In this document: positions 44,196 through 55,077 of the stretch, one piece after another
Layout: every line of letters starts with the position of its first letter
How positions within the stretch are numbered: position 1 is the first letter of the stretch
Assembly: GCF_029873635.1 (NCBI RefSeq)
Contig: NC_080425.1
Coordinates: 40,365,390 to 40,429,389, forward strand
DNA from: Malania oleifera
Lineage: Eukaryota; Streptophyta; Magnoliopsida; Santalales; Ximeniaceae
Reading direction: 5' to 3'
DNA length: 64,000 nucleotides
Position numbers and translations under genes: made by a program
Notes under the pieces: model-generated
What the model saw: only the letters and a program-made list of their open reading frames with translations
Told to the model about the DNA's origin: nothing
Database searches by the model: none

Positions 44196-46366
44196 TGTTG
44201 GAATTGGAGTATTCCCAAAGAGGGGGGGTGAATTGGGTATTTAAAAATTTTTCTCTTAGGTCAATTCATATTCCAAAAATAGTATTACACAAATTTAGGG
44301 TCTTTCTATATAATAAAAAACCCAATCAAATATTCAAACAATTAAACATAAACATTCAAGTGCTGAAATTTAAATTGCAGAAATTAAAAGCAGGCACAAG
44401 AAATGTTATCGAAGTTTGGCCAATACTGCTTACATATGTCCCTGCCTCAAGCTAACAAGCAAGAGGATTCCACAATGGCTTACTTAACAGGTGGAGCGAC
44501 ACCTAATACAATACCTTACCAGGATGGTACACTTAGTTCTCTTAACGGGGTCTGAACCAGTTTGGTGCTCTCTTAACCGGGTCTGAGTAAGTCCGGGACT
44601 ATTCATAGTGTTAGTCTCCCTCTTCCGATCATACGTTGGGAATACAACAAGTATTCAAATGAAATATTTCATACAAGCAGATTGCTTCTAATACAAGCAG
44701 ATATGTACCATTATGCACAATTAGTCAATGCACTCAAATATGATATGAATATAAGCTCAAGTGAGTATGGGCGATTTTCCCTCAAAGATATTTTTATGTA
44801 AAAATGTGAGAGAAAATAATAATGATGATTTTGATCTAAATACAAGATATTCAATAGGTGTTTTTCAAAGATCTAAAACCCAAATAATATCTCCTGAAAA
44901 TATTTTGCAAAGTTAAGCATAAGATATTTGGGAATGTGCTTTCAAAAATATTTATGAAATAAACTCAGTGTAAGCCTTTGAATCTTACAATGATAATGCA
45001 AAGACTCACAAGTTAGAAGGAGTTTTCCCAAACAAATATTTATCAAGGAAAATAATATGGGAAATGCTTTAAAGAATTACTCTCATAATGATTTTCAAAG
45101 ATGAAGTGTGTATGAGAGTGAATGCTTTAAAAGATATGCTCAAAATAAAACTTCTTTCAATAATCTCTCAAGAACAAATGATTTGCAAGTAAGGGAGTGA
45201 GAGAACAAATCAAGGCTCTCTTAAAAATGATTTTGAAATTTATGAGAGTAAGATAGTATGATTTATAAGCTTTGAAGATGAAAAATATAGTAGTAATATT
45301 TGAGAGAGTTTTTCAGTTAATCATCTTTTTAATTATAAGTTATGAGGGGGTATATATAGGCATTGGCCAAAATATGACCGTTGGGGACACAAAGGGTATT
45401 TTTTAAAATATTTAATTAGGTTTGATGAAAAATAATCCTGTTTAACCTTGGTAAAAATCTCTCCAACCTGAGAGGTTCAGTCGACCATATTAAAGGTTCG
45501 GTCAACCATATCACTAAGTTCGGTCGACCGTGGCGATTTTGAACTATAAGTTCAGTCGACCATCTCAGGGCGATTGCAAACCCTTCGTAAGTTCAGTCGA
45601 CCATGGCTAGAGGTTCGGTTGACCGTTCATGTGGTTTGATTGACCATGGCCAATTTGAACTATGAGTTTGGTTGACCAAGTAATTGGCGGTCAGACACGT
45701 ATTAGTTTGGTCGACCGTGGAAGACATGTTCATTTCAAAACAATCGACCGAGCGAAGTCAGTATGTTGACTTCTGGTTGGTTTGGTTGACCGAGACATTT
45801 ATACTGCCAAGGGTTCAGTCAACTTAATCTTTGACTTTGGTCAACCTTCTTAGTTCGGTCGACCAAGGTCAAATGACCTTGCGATGGTTGGTCGACCGAG
45901 GCTTTTAATTTAGCCCAAAAACTTGACGTCGGTCAACCTTCAGTCGACCAAAGTCATTCTTGCCCCAATTTTGACCCTAAATTCTTTTTGAAACCCTTGT
46001 GAATAAGTTATTGTATTTTAGATTAAGGGTATTGTGTCCGAGGGTTAGTCTATGGCCTTTAATCGATTCCCTATGGTCAATCTATAGTCATTTGAGCTTT
46101 CCATTCTTGTCATGCATGTCATGCATTATTACAAACCAAAATATAAAACTAATTGCTATTACAACATAACACGAATGTCTTCCTCTTTTGCTCTTGAATC
46201 TGCATGGAGTACGCCAGGAGTATGTACTTTAAGTCTTTTCTGGCCTCCATCAAACCTCTTTCATGTGTGTGTTCTGAATTAATGACATGTTCAAGTACTA
46301 GGCACACACATTAGTTCCAAGTGCTTTGTCAGCATCAAAACAACAATCGGACTCAAAAAGTTAACA
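44196..46366 (-). repeat. Solo copia (SIRE-like) LTR copy 2
   Basis: 2171 bp, TGTTGG to TTAACA. The 5-bp flanks are GGCTT (44191-44195) and AGCTT (46367-46371), 4 of 5 identical. Minus orientation: a GGTCGACC array (45445-45960), then TATATATA at 45352-45360, then the R/U5 block with GGCCAATACTGCTTACATA near 44415. No internal region on either side, so it arose by LTR-LTR recombination. Confidence 0.8.
45445..45960. promoter_or_regulatory. GGTCGACC palindrome array in U3 (copy 2)
   Basis: More than a dozen copies of TTCGGTCGACCR and C-to-T decayed forms such as GGTTGACC lie upstream (minus strand) of the TATA box. Confidence 0.6.
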
Positions 46367-46649
46367 AGCTTGGAACTCATGCAGTTTTACTAGACGTCTA
46401 CATATATTTTTTTGCTAGAATCTTAAATCATTAAAAAAGGCCTTGAATTCTTTTCATAACACTTCTTTAAAATTGAGGCCAAAGTCAAAAGGCTAAGGAG
46501 GATCTTAATAAAGGTAAGCTTAGTCTTTTTCTAATAAAATTCAAATAATATTAATCTAATAAAGCAAAATAAAGACTTTTATATTAGAATTTTTCAAGAT
46601 GAGGAAAACATTCTAAGACAGAGATCAAGATATGTTTGGTAACATTGGG

Positions 46650-47087
46650 AGATGTGAATGAATTCGAATTTGCACAGAAGAAATTAAACACATAAATCAA
46701 TGAAGAACAAATATGGAACACACACACATAGTATATCTGAAAGCAAGACCAATAACAACGCAAAGATTTATGTGATTTAACAATGCCTACATCCACGGGA
46801 GCAATTGCCAAAGTTTCATTATGTAAGTGTCAAAGAACATACAATACGATTCTCTTACAATGATCCTCCACTCTCAAAATATACCTAGAATAGTATATTT
46901 ATAAACACTTCGGAGGTTTCCCTCCAAACACCCAACCACACTAACGTTCAAATTCAAAATTTGAAATCAGCGTTGCTACACCCCGAGCCAAACCATTGAC
47001 GGTTTCAGACATAATAGAAATACTGCCTCTACTACACTCTGATTTTATTCATACTTTCCCTTAGAATGGGAGCCACAATTCACAACA
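46650..47087 (-). repeat. 3' LTR of the second copia fragment (tentative ends)
   Basis: On the minus strand it starts TGTTGTGAATTG after a purine tract (AAGGTGGAGTT). It holds a minus-strand TTTATAAATA box near 46890 and the CCTACATCCACGG block near 46787. The other LTR is missing, so the left end is a guess. Confidence 0.6.
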
Positions 47088-48390
47088 AACTCCACCTTGG
47101 TGAATATACGCTCCTTAGGAGTAATCGTAAAAAACATGAACCCGCTGCTCCACCTTGAACTTGGAACATTAGGCTGGGTCCGTCTCCTTTCTAACACTTG
47201 GAGACATGAAGCAAGTCCAAGTAATGCTTGAACTCTTTAGTAGTAACTGGTTTGTCAAAATGCCAACTATGTTTTCAGATGTGTGAACCTTATCCAATAC
47301 AAGTTCACCTGAAGTAATCAATTCCTGGACCCTATGGAACCTTACATCAATATGCTTGGTTCTAGCATGGTACACTTGATTATTCTCCAAGTAGATAGCG
47401 CTCTGACCATCACAATGTAGCATAACCCCACTTTGCTATATACCTAGCTCTTTGACCAAACTGGTAAGCCATAAGGCTTCCTTTGCAGCTTCGGCAACTG
47501 CCATATAATCATATTCAATTGTAGACAATGCCACCAAGGATTGTACCATGGACCTCCAACATATAGGTCCTTCTACAAAGGTAAAGACATAACCTGTTGT
47601 AAACCTTCTGTCATCCATATCCCTAGCATAATCAGCATCAACAAACCCCACAACTGACAGACTATCCTGTTACTTTCCGAACATGATGTCATAACTAGAA
47701 GTACCCCGTAAGTATCTTAAAATCCTAGTGCTGTCTACCCAGATTAGAGAGAAACTTACTCACTACACTCATTGCATGTGCCAAGTATGGCCTTGTACAA
47801 ACCATGGCATTAAACTCCTCACAAAGTTAGCATAGGGGACCTTTAACATGTCCCTAATATCATCATTTGTACTTAGGCATTCAGCAGTAGACAATTTAAA
47901 GTGACTCGCTAGAAGTGTACATATCAGTTTAGCATCAGCCATGCTGAACCATTCCAACACATTCTCCACATAACTGCCATAAGATAACCATAACCTCCCT
48001 GTAGCTATGTTCCGACGAATCTTCATCCCAAGTATTTTCTTGGCTGGACCAAGATCCTTCATGTCAAACTCTTTATGCAAAAAATCCTTTAACTGGTTTA
48101 CCTCAGTTAAATCCTTCGCAGATCTTCTGTAGCCTATCCTGATCATATAGGAATCAAATCTTTTGTACCATTGCCTTGGAGATTGTTTCAGCCCGTAAAG
48201 AGACTTCTTCAACTTGCAAACTAAGTTTTCTTACTTTGATTCACTGAATCCCTCTAATTGTACCATATAAATCTTTTTGTCCAAGTCACCATGGAGAAAT
48301 GTCATCTTCACACTCATTTGTTTCAAATGTAGATCATAATGAGCTACTAACCCCAACACTACCCTGATGGAAGTGTGTCGGACCACAGGT
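47088..48390 (-). pseudogene. Second copia fragment: RT and RNase H
   Basis: Minus-strand reading from 48390: VRHTSIRVVLGLVAHYDLHL, FLHGDL, ENLVCKLKKSLYGLKQSPRQ, WYKRFDSYM, then RNase H MGFVDADYARDMDDRRFTTG, STIEYDYMAVAEAAKEALWL, LHCDGQSAIYLENN and KHIDVRFHRVQELI. It is related to the 36-42 kb element but distinct. gag, protease and integrase are gone; it stops abruptly near 48391. Confidence 0.85.
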
Positions 48391-48575
48391 CAAAATACCG
48401 ACTGTGTCCTTAACTGTTATATTTTTTGAGAAACTTATATATACTCCCTCATTTGTCATGATTAGTAAGAAATTAGCAATTTGATTAATACAAAATCCTC
48501 TAAAAAATTCTTTAGCTTAACTTTTCTTACTCATTTTCTTGCAAGCATATATTGCTCTCATTCTTATTCTCTTGT
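48391..48575. other. Spacer between copia fragment and CACTA end
   Basis: AT-rich; no feature recognised. Confidence 0.4.
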
Positions 48576-48589
48576 CACTACAAGAAAAT

Positions 48590-49795
48590 TGAGTTTTAGT
48601 GACAGAGGTATTAGTGAAGGATGAAATTCCATCACTAAATGTTCAGTACTAGTGACGGTTTTTTAAAACCGTCACTAATAGTTCAGGTATTAGCGACAAA
48701 ATTTAATCCGTCACTAATACTGAACTTTTAGTGACGAAATTCCATCCTTCACTAATACCTTCGTCACTAAAAACATGTTTCCTCTGCTCAAACAAGCGCG
48801 GGAAACCATTTTTCGAGCGAAAACTATCCCGGAAAAATATTGGCGACGATTTTTAAGGTATTAGTGACAATTTAAATACGTTATTAAAAGGAACTTATTA
48901 GTGACGGTTAATAAACTGTCACTATTATTATCATATTAATAAATAAATTTTTTTTTCATAGTATTAGTGATGGTTTTGCACTTTCGTCACTATTAGTCCC
49001 TTATTAGTGTCAATCTAGAAAATCATCACTACTAGTTCTTTTATTTAAAAAAAAATAAAAAAAAATTAATTTCACAACATTAGTGATGATTTTGCACATT
49101 CGTCACTATTAGTCTCTTATTAGTAACGATTTGGGGAACCGTCACTACTAGTTCTTTTATTTCAAAAAAAGTAAAAAAAAAAATTTATTTCACAGTATTA
49201 GTGACAGTTTTGGCGTTTCGTCATTATTAGTTCCTTATTAGTGGCAATTTAGGGAACCGTCACTACTAGTTCTTTTATTTAAAAAAAATTTTAAAAATTA
49301 TTTTACAATATTAGTGACAATTTTGGCATTTCGTTACTATTAGTCCCTTATTAGTGACGGTTTAGAGAACCGTCACTAATAATTCTTTTATTTAAAAAAA
49401 TAAATAAATAAATAATTTCATAGCATTAGTGATGGTTTTACACATTCGTCATTATTAGTGCCTTCGTAGTGATGGTTTAGAGAACCGTCACTAATAATTC
49501 TTTTATTTAAAAATAATAATAAAAATGTATTTCATAGTAGTAGTGATGGTTTTGGATTTTCGTCGCTATTAGTCCCTTATTAGTGATGGTTTAGAGAACC
49601 GTCACTAATAGTTCTTTTATTTAAAAATCAATAAAAGAATTTATTTCACTGCATTAGTGACAGTTTTGCACATTCGTCACTATTAGTGTCTTATTAGTGA
49701 CGGTTCTAAACCGTCACTAATAGTTCTTTTATTTAAAAAAAATAAAGAAAATTTATTTTATAGTAGTAGTGTTGGTTTAGAAAAGTCATCACTAA
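48590..49795. repeat. Subterminal hairpin array of the CACTA element
   Basis: Repeated TTAGTGACGGTTTAGAGAA and its inverse (CCGTCACTAATA) form hairpins. They are embedded in a larger tandem of roughly 115-bp units with a GTTCTTTTATTTAAAAA spacer and TCGTCACTATTAGT, about eight copies. In CACTA elements such motifs bind the TNPA-type protein. Confidence 0.85.
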
Positions 49796-50924
49796 CAGTC
49801 TCACATAGAAATTAAAACCCACGTGGGTTCCCCATTTCCCTCCAATCCTCCTCCTTTCCCTTCTTTCCCCAATCTCCCTCTCTGCAAGGTCCATTTCGTC
49901 ATCTCCCTTGGCCTCTTCCAGCACTAAATCGGGTATGACAGACTCTCTCTCTCTCTCTCTCTCTAGCATTTCTGTAGCTGTTCCTTTCCTCCTCTGTTAG
50001 GTATATGCAGAAGGTAGAGAGATTCTTCTTCGTCATCAATTTGTCACTGCTGTTTCGATGCTACTGTGTTTTATGCTTCCCTAAGGATGGTGGGTTTATG
50101 TGGCTCTTTCTTAGATAGATGCTATGGCTTCTTTCCGTGTCTCTCTGATCCCGGTACATTTCTTCTCTTAGTGTGTTTCATCAGTAAAATTCCAAAAAAT
50201 CGTACTTCGAAATTTCTTTTTGCTTTTATTTTCCCTTGGTAAAGGGTTTGTGATGGGAATGTATGTATGTTCGTGTTTTATTTATTTTTTTTCTCCCATG
50301 GAAAAATAGAACTTGATTTTCAATAGTTTTTTCTGTTTTTCGCACTGATTCTAATTTTTGGGTTTGAGGATTTTAGCTCGAGGATCGTCATTCGGCCTCA
50401 AAGTGGTGTTGGTGGTTCTGCATTTGATCTATGTGGGCATTCTCTTTCTGTTAGATAGAGATTTGATAGAAAAAATGAGAGAAAAGAGCCATGGTATTTT
50501 AGACCACTTCATTTAAGCCCTCTGGTTTGTACATTATTGAAGTTTGTTTAATTTCATTGCAAAGCTTGTGTTGAGGTAAATGTGACTTCCAAAAAATTGG
50601 GAAAGTAGGAGAAACCTTAGAATTGGTATTGGAGCTTACTTGAGCACATTGATTAATCTTAGCTTTCTGAGCATAGTTCATATCTCATATCCGCATCACT
50701 ACCTTTTATTTTTATTTCTCTGTGATATTAAGAGGAAGGTCATTTGGAATTTTGTATCACTTTTTTGTAGTGGGTGCAGTTCACTCCTTTATTTTGTAAT
50801 TACTGATATGGATTTGCTAGTTTAAATATCATCAATTGATTCATTGGTTATGTCAATATAAGCTAACGAGACTTCATTCTATTGGAAAATAATTGAGGTG
50901 CTTGTGTTGTGGTTGAAAGGGTTA
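49796..50924 (+). other. Captured-gene 5' region (leader/intron-like) in the CACTA element
   Basis: CT-rich leader-like sequence (49840-49970) with a CT microsatellite, then intron-like T-rich DNA up to the kinesin exon. Short open frames here have no recognisable domain. It may be the promoter and first exon of the captured kinesin gene. Confidence 0.4.
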
Positions 50925-51141
50925 TGGGGCGTAATCTACTGAGGAGAAGCAGAGGCTTTTCAAATTAATGAGAAATCTTAATTTCAACGGGGAATCTGGT
51001 TCTGAGCCATACACTCCAACTGCCCAGACTTCAGGTGGGATGGGTGCATCTGATGGGTTTTATTCTTCTGAATTTAGGGGGGATTTTGGATCTGGCCTTC
51101 TAGACCTTCATGCTATGGATGATACAGTACTCCAGTCTGAG
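50925..51141 (+). pseudogene. Captured kinesin-13A-like exon
   Basis: In one frame: GYGA, a stop where the family has Gln, then TEEKQRLFKLMRNLNFNG, SEPYTPTAQTSGGM, GFYSSEFRGDFGSGLLDLHA, MDDTVLQSE. It ends at a GTATGC donor. This matches the region N-terminal to the motor domain of plant kinesin-13A as I remember it. No motor-domain exon follows. The one stop is TAA for CAA, a C-to-T change. Confidence 0.75.
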
Positions 51142-51246
51142 GTATGCTTCTCTGTAGCGCATCACATCTAACTGATTTTGATTGTTAATGCCTAATTTTA
51201 TATTTTTGAATCTTTAATGTTAATTCTTATAATTTGCAATGTGAAG

Positions 51247-51349
51247 GTGGGTTATTGAAGTGAATGGAGCACCCGGAACTCTTTACGCTAACGAAACTTA
51301 TCAGCTTCAGGTGGACTTTCTTTAGCATTATCCCATGGAAGCTTCGCAG
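51247..51349 (+). pseudogene. Captured UBC16-like ubiquitin-conjugating enzyme exon
   Basis: Reads WVIEVNGAPGTLYANETYQL, QVDF, two damaged codons including TAG, then HYPMEASQ. It is bounded by an AAG acceptor and a CAG/GT donor. This matches the UBC fold N-terminal half of the plant UBC15-18 group (GAPGTLYANETYQLQVxFPE, HYPMEAPQ). The catalytic-Cys exon is absent. Confidence 0.8.
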
Positions 51350-51594
51350 GTCTACATGCAATTATTAGATTCTATATTCTAATCACTTTTTTTTTTTCCC
51401 ATTTCCTTGCTTGAATTTTAATTTCTCTATTTAATTAGGTATTTCTGTATGTATTCTTTCCCCTCTTGTTGACTTTTTTTTTGCTTTATCATTGAAGTGT
51501 TTACTCTATTGTCCATGATTGGGATTTAGCCTATCTATCCTTTTATGGTGTTATAATGCTATTATTTTGGGGGCAGAAGATATCAGATGAACCC

Positions 51595-52877
51595 TGTTGG
51601 CTCGGGTGTTCATATAAAGGGGGGGTGAATAGACGTCTTTCGCGGATATAAAACTTTTTCTACAATCACAAAAATAACTTTGCAATATGTAAGAGTATTA
51701 TATCACAATTTATATTTAAGACAAATAACAAGAAGCAAACAAAATGAAAGAGGAAGGAGAAGGAAAGCTCAACACGACGATATTAACATGGTTCGGCACC
51801 AAGCCTACGTCCACGCCTTGAGACTAGCTCAAGGATTCCCCAAATCCATTAGGCAATCCTCCTTCACCAGTAGAGAAGCCTTTACAATCCAGCTACTCAC
51901 CAAGATCTACAACAAGGTGCTCACCAAGAGTCACCTTCCAAAAGCTAACAAAGAACCCTTCGACACAATGAATTAAAGCAATGAGATACAAATTCAATTG
52001 CTCCTTTTTGAGCTGATATTACAAGTTAAATCCTCACACTACTCTCTTTGTGAATGGTGTGTAAAACAAGAGTAAAGAGCAAGAGAGCAAAAATGAAAAC
52101 CCTAGAAATGAATGCTCATTCAATGTGCTTAACCACCAAGTACTCAACTAGTATGAAATGAATGCACAATACTTATATTTAAGGGTAAAGGGACGAGCAA
52201 TGTGCTGGAGAGCTGTTGGGCATTAATGGTCATAAGACAATTTGAAAACTAGCTGATAATATGCATTAAATGCTGTCAGTAGCTAGACATTTGTCGACGA
52301 ATTCACGTCTTCATCGACAAGTCTTATACATGCCTTCGTCAACGAAACCCTATATTCATCAACGAACCTTCTGTTATGAATTCAGGTAGGTCTCAGTTTC
52401 TTTTTGTCGACGATGAACCACAACTATATATTCGTCATCGAATCCCCTGTATTCATCGACGAACCTACTCTAAAATTTTAGGTGGTCTCGGTATCTTTTC
52501 ATCGATGATTCCCCTATGTACGTCGATGAAATCCCTTCATTCGTTCATTGATGAATCCCCTATATTTGTCGACGAACCCCTTACTTATATGAAGTGAATA
52601 CATTCAAAAATTGGTTTTCGTTCAAGTAAAGGTTTCATATTGTCCATAATTAACTTTTACCAATTTTAAGATGTCTTGGTTTGATAAAATACGCTTGAAA
52701 GCCATTTTGACATCTTATGTAGTTTAAGTGACTCGACATGCATGTGTGAACTTGGAATCATGTTCTAACCTATTATGAACTATATGCATGTATGATTTTA
52801 TCATCTCTTGCACGATACTCTTAAACATACCATATGCACAGGAGTTACAATGTCAATCTGATATGCACAACCCAACA
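51595..52877 (-). repeat. Copia-type LTR (solo or isolated)
   Basis: 1283 bp with inverted ends TGTTGG and CCAACA. It holds about ten TCGTCGACGA-like palindromes (52285-52580), a minus-strand TTAAATATAAG box near 52170 and the block GGTTCGGCACCAAGCCTACG near 51792. The flanking 5-mers differ, so no target duplication is shown. Confidence 0.6.
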
Positions 52878-52957
52878 CATATATGTAGAAAACATAAGTG
52901 CTTTGCTTGAGTGGTTGAGTTTCGGATGTGTCGTATGTTAGACTTTGTTGATGGTCA
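52878..52957. other. 80-bp spacer between two LTRs
   Basis: Possibly remaining CACTA-element or host sequence; nothing recognised. Confidence 0.3.
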
Positions 52958-55077
52958 TGTTAGAATTTGTGTATTCCCAAGAGGGGGAGGGGTGAATTGG
53001 GTATTTAAAACTTTTGCCTCCTAGGTTAAACCAGATGTTAGTATAACACAACCGAGGGTCTATGTAATCATACACCAATTGCGCAGATAATGATATGCTG
53101 GAATTAAATCATGCACAATATTCACAATTTAACATATACGTGGAGAAATATAAATTTCAGAAATATAAACAGTGCACACACGATATGTTATCAGGGTTTA
53201 GTCAATACTTCCTATGTCCCAGTCTCTAGTTCGCAAGCCCAAGAATTCCACTAATGCTCACTTAACGGGTAGAGCGGCACTGTTTACAATTAGGTCAACT
53301 AATGGGACTGACCTCAACCTACAACCGCACCTTATCAGGATGGTGCACCTAGCTTTTCTAACTGGGTCTAAGCCAATCCGGAACTATTTACCAGGGCTAG
53401 TCTCCCTCTTCAGGCCCACGCCTGGAATACAACAATCAATATAATTTTGCGTACAAATAAAGTGCTTCGACTCAAGCAGATATGTACTACAATAGAGCAC
53501 AGTATAATCAATGCACACCAATAATGTAAGAACTATAAGCTCAGTAATGTTAGTGTGCAATCAACACTCAAGAAAATGTCTATATTCAATCTAGCACCAG
53601 AGTGTATCAATAAGCTAATCTTTGAAACTTTGTATAAAAATATATCTCAATAACAATCTAGGGTTTCAAATACTTCAACCAATAACAATCAAAATATCTC
53701 AAGAATATTTTCACAATGATCAAGCATAAGAGATATTTGAAAATAGCTTGTGAAAAATATTTTGCGCACACAAAATAAAAACCTTAGGTGTCTTGCAATA
53801 TGAATGCAAAGACCCACAAGCTCCCAAATTTTTCCTACACAAGATTTATTAGATTAAATCAGTGGGAAGACTTAATATTAACTCTCAATATGAAAATCAA
53901 ATAACAAGTAATGTAATGAGAGTTTTTGAGCAAAATTGAATGGAATATAACCACTTTAGGTACTCTCACAAGGCTTGTATTATCAAGAAGGTAGTAATAA
54001 GTGAGAGTATAAGCCTAGTATAGGAAAAATTTGCTCTAAAAAATACAGAAGATTTTTGGCTAATCCAAATCCATAATCCCTTGCTTAAATATGCAAATGA
54101 ACTCATACATATAGAGAAGGGAAGGATTATGACCCGTTGGGGGACACCAGGGGAATTATCAAATTGTTTTAATTGAGTTTTAAGAAATTAACCCTGATTT
54201 ACCTTTCTTAATATTGGTAAAAATTAGGCCAACCCAAGAGGTTCAGTCGATCGTACTTGAGGTTTGGTCGACCCAATTGCCAGGTTCGGTCGACCGAGGC
54301 ATTTTTGAATTGTAGGTTCGGTCGACCAGATTTGAGGCGATTTCAAAACCTTTGAGGTTCGGTCGATCGGGCCAAGTTTGGTTGACCAAAGTTGAACGTT
54401 CAGTCAACTAGGCCATTTTTCTACTTCAAGTTAAGTCGACTAGAGTGTTGGAGTTTCCCCGCGTGCCAGTTTGGTTGACTAGGGCGTTGCAATTCATTTT
54501 AGAGATGGTCGACCAATTGGTCAACTTTTGAGACCCTAGAAAGGTTTAGTCGACCGAAGTTCCTACTGTGTTCTGGTTCGATCGACCGACCATAAAAAAT
54601 TTGCATTTAAGTTCTATTTTTCTTTTGAAATCACCTCTATTCATATGATTATTACTTCTAAGTTTTATGGGGGTTTTTTCATGCAATATATTAGGACCTA
54701 TGGTCAGTTTAAGGTCTTTGAGAGCCGACCCAAAAAATCCGGTGTCGGTTGACCGAAGGGTGATTCCTAAGGTCCATCTATGGTCTTGAGCTTATAGTTC
54801 CTACCAATCATGCCATGCATTAATTATTACAGACCGGTAGATTATTATTACAAACCCGCATAAAAATACAACTTAAAATAAATGAAGGCTTCATGCTCTG
54901 CTCCTTGTCAATTCCATGGGCTTCGCCGAAAGATGTGCTCATTTAAGTGCATCTCGGCTTCCATCTCTCATCTGTCAACGGTGCTTAGAAAAATACACCT
55001 GTTCATATACTTAGCACACAGATGAGATATTGTGGTTTGTCATAACCAAAATAGGAGACGAACTCAAAAAGTCAACA
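52958..55077 (-). repeat. 3' LTR of a SIRE-like copia element (copy 3)
   Basis: TGTTAG to TCAACA, 2120 bp, minus orientation. It has a GGTCGACC array (54238-54760) and the R/U5 block near 53185-53230. Directly right of it the minus strand carries a purine tract preceded by TTTGTCATCATCAAAAATGG, typical of SIRE/Maximus polypurine tracts. Confidence 0.8.
54238..54760. promoter_or_regulatory. GGTCGACC palindrome array in U3 (copy 3)
   Basis: Many TTCGGTCGACCGAG-like units and C-to-T decayed forms, at the same relative place as in copies 1 and 2. Confidence 0.6.

Larger units (their letters stand above)
48576..51594 (+). mobile_element. CACTA (En/Spm) element, left part, with captured host exons
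   Basis: The terminus CACTACAAGAAAATTGAG at 48576 is the classic plant CACTA end. It is followed to about 49795 by subterminal inverted repeats, then by intron/exon-like DNA with pieces of a kinesin-13A-like gene (50925-51141) and a UBC16-like gene (51247-51349). No TNPD/TNPA transposase seen. The right terminus is not found before a copia LTR at 51595, so the extent is inferred. Confidence 0.7.

Noticed and set aside
50760..50771. TTTTTTGTAGTG as the CACTA right end
   Set aside because: It resembles an inverted terminus, but it lies within intron-like captured sequence, lacks subterminal repeats, and the flanking triplets (TGT and GGT) do not match.
51590..52873. AACCC as a target duplication of the 51595 LTR
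   Set aside because: It would require the LTR to end in GCAC instead of CA. The TGTTGG/CCAACA inverted ends fit better and then the flanks do not match.
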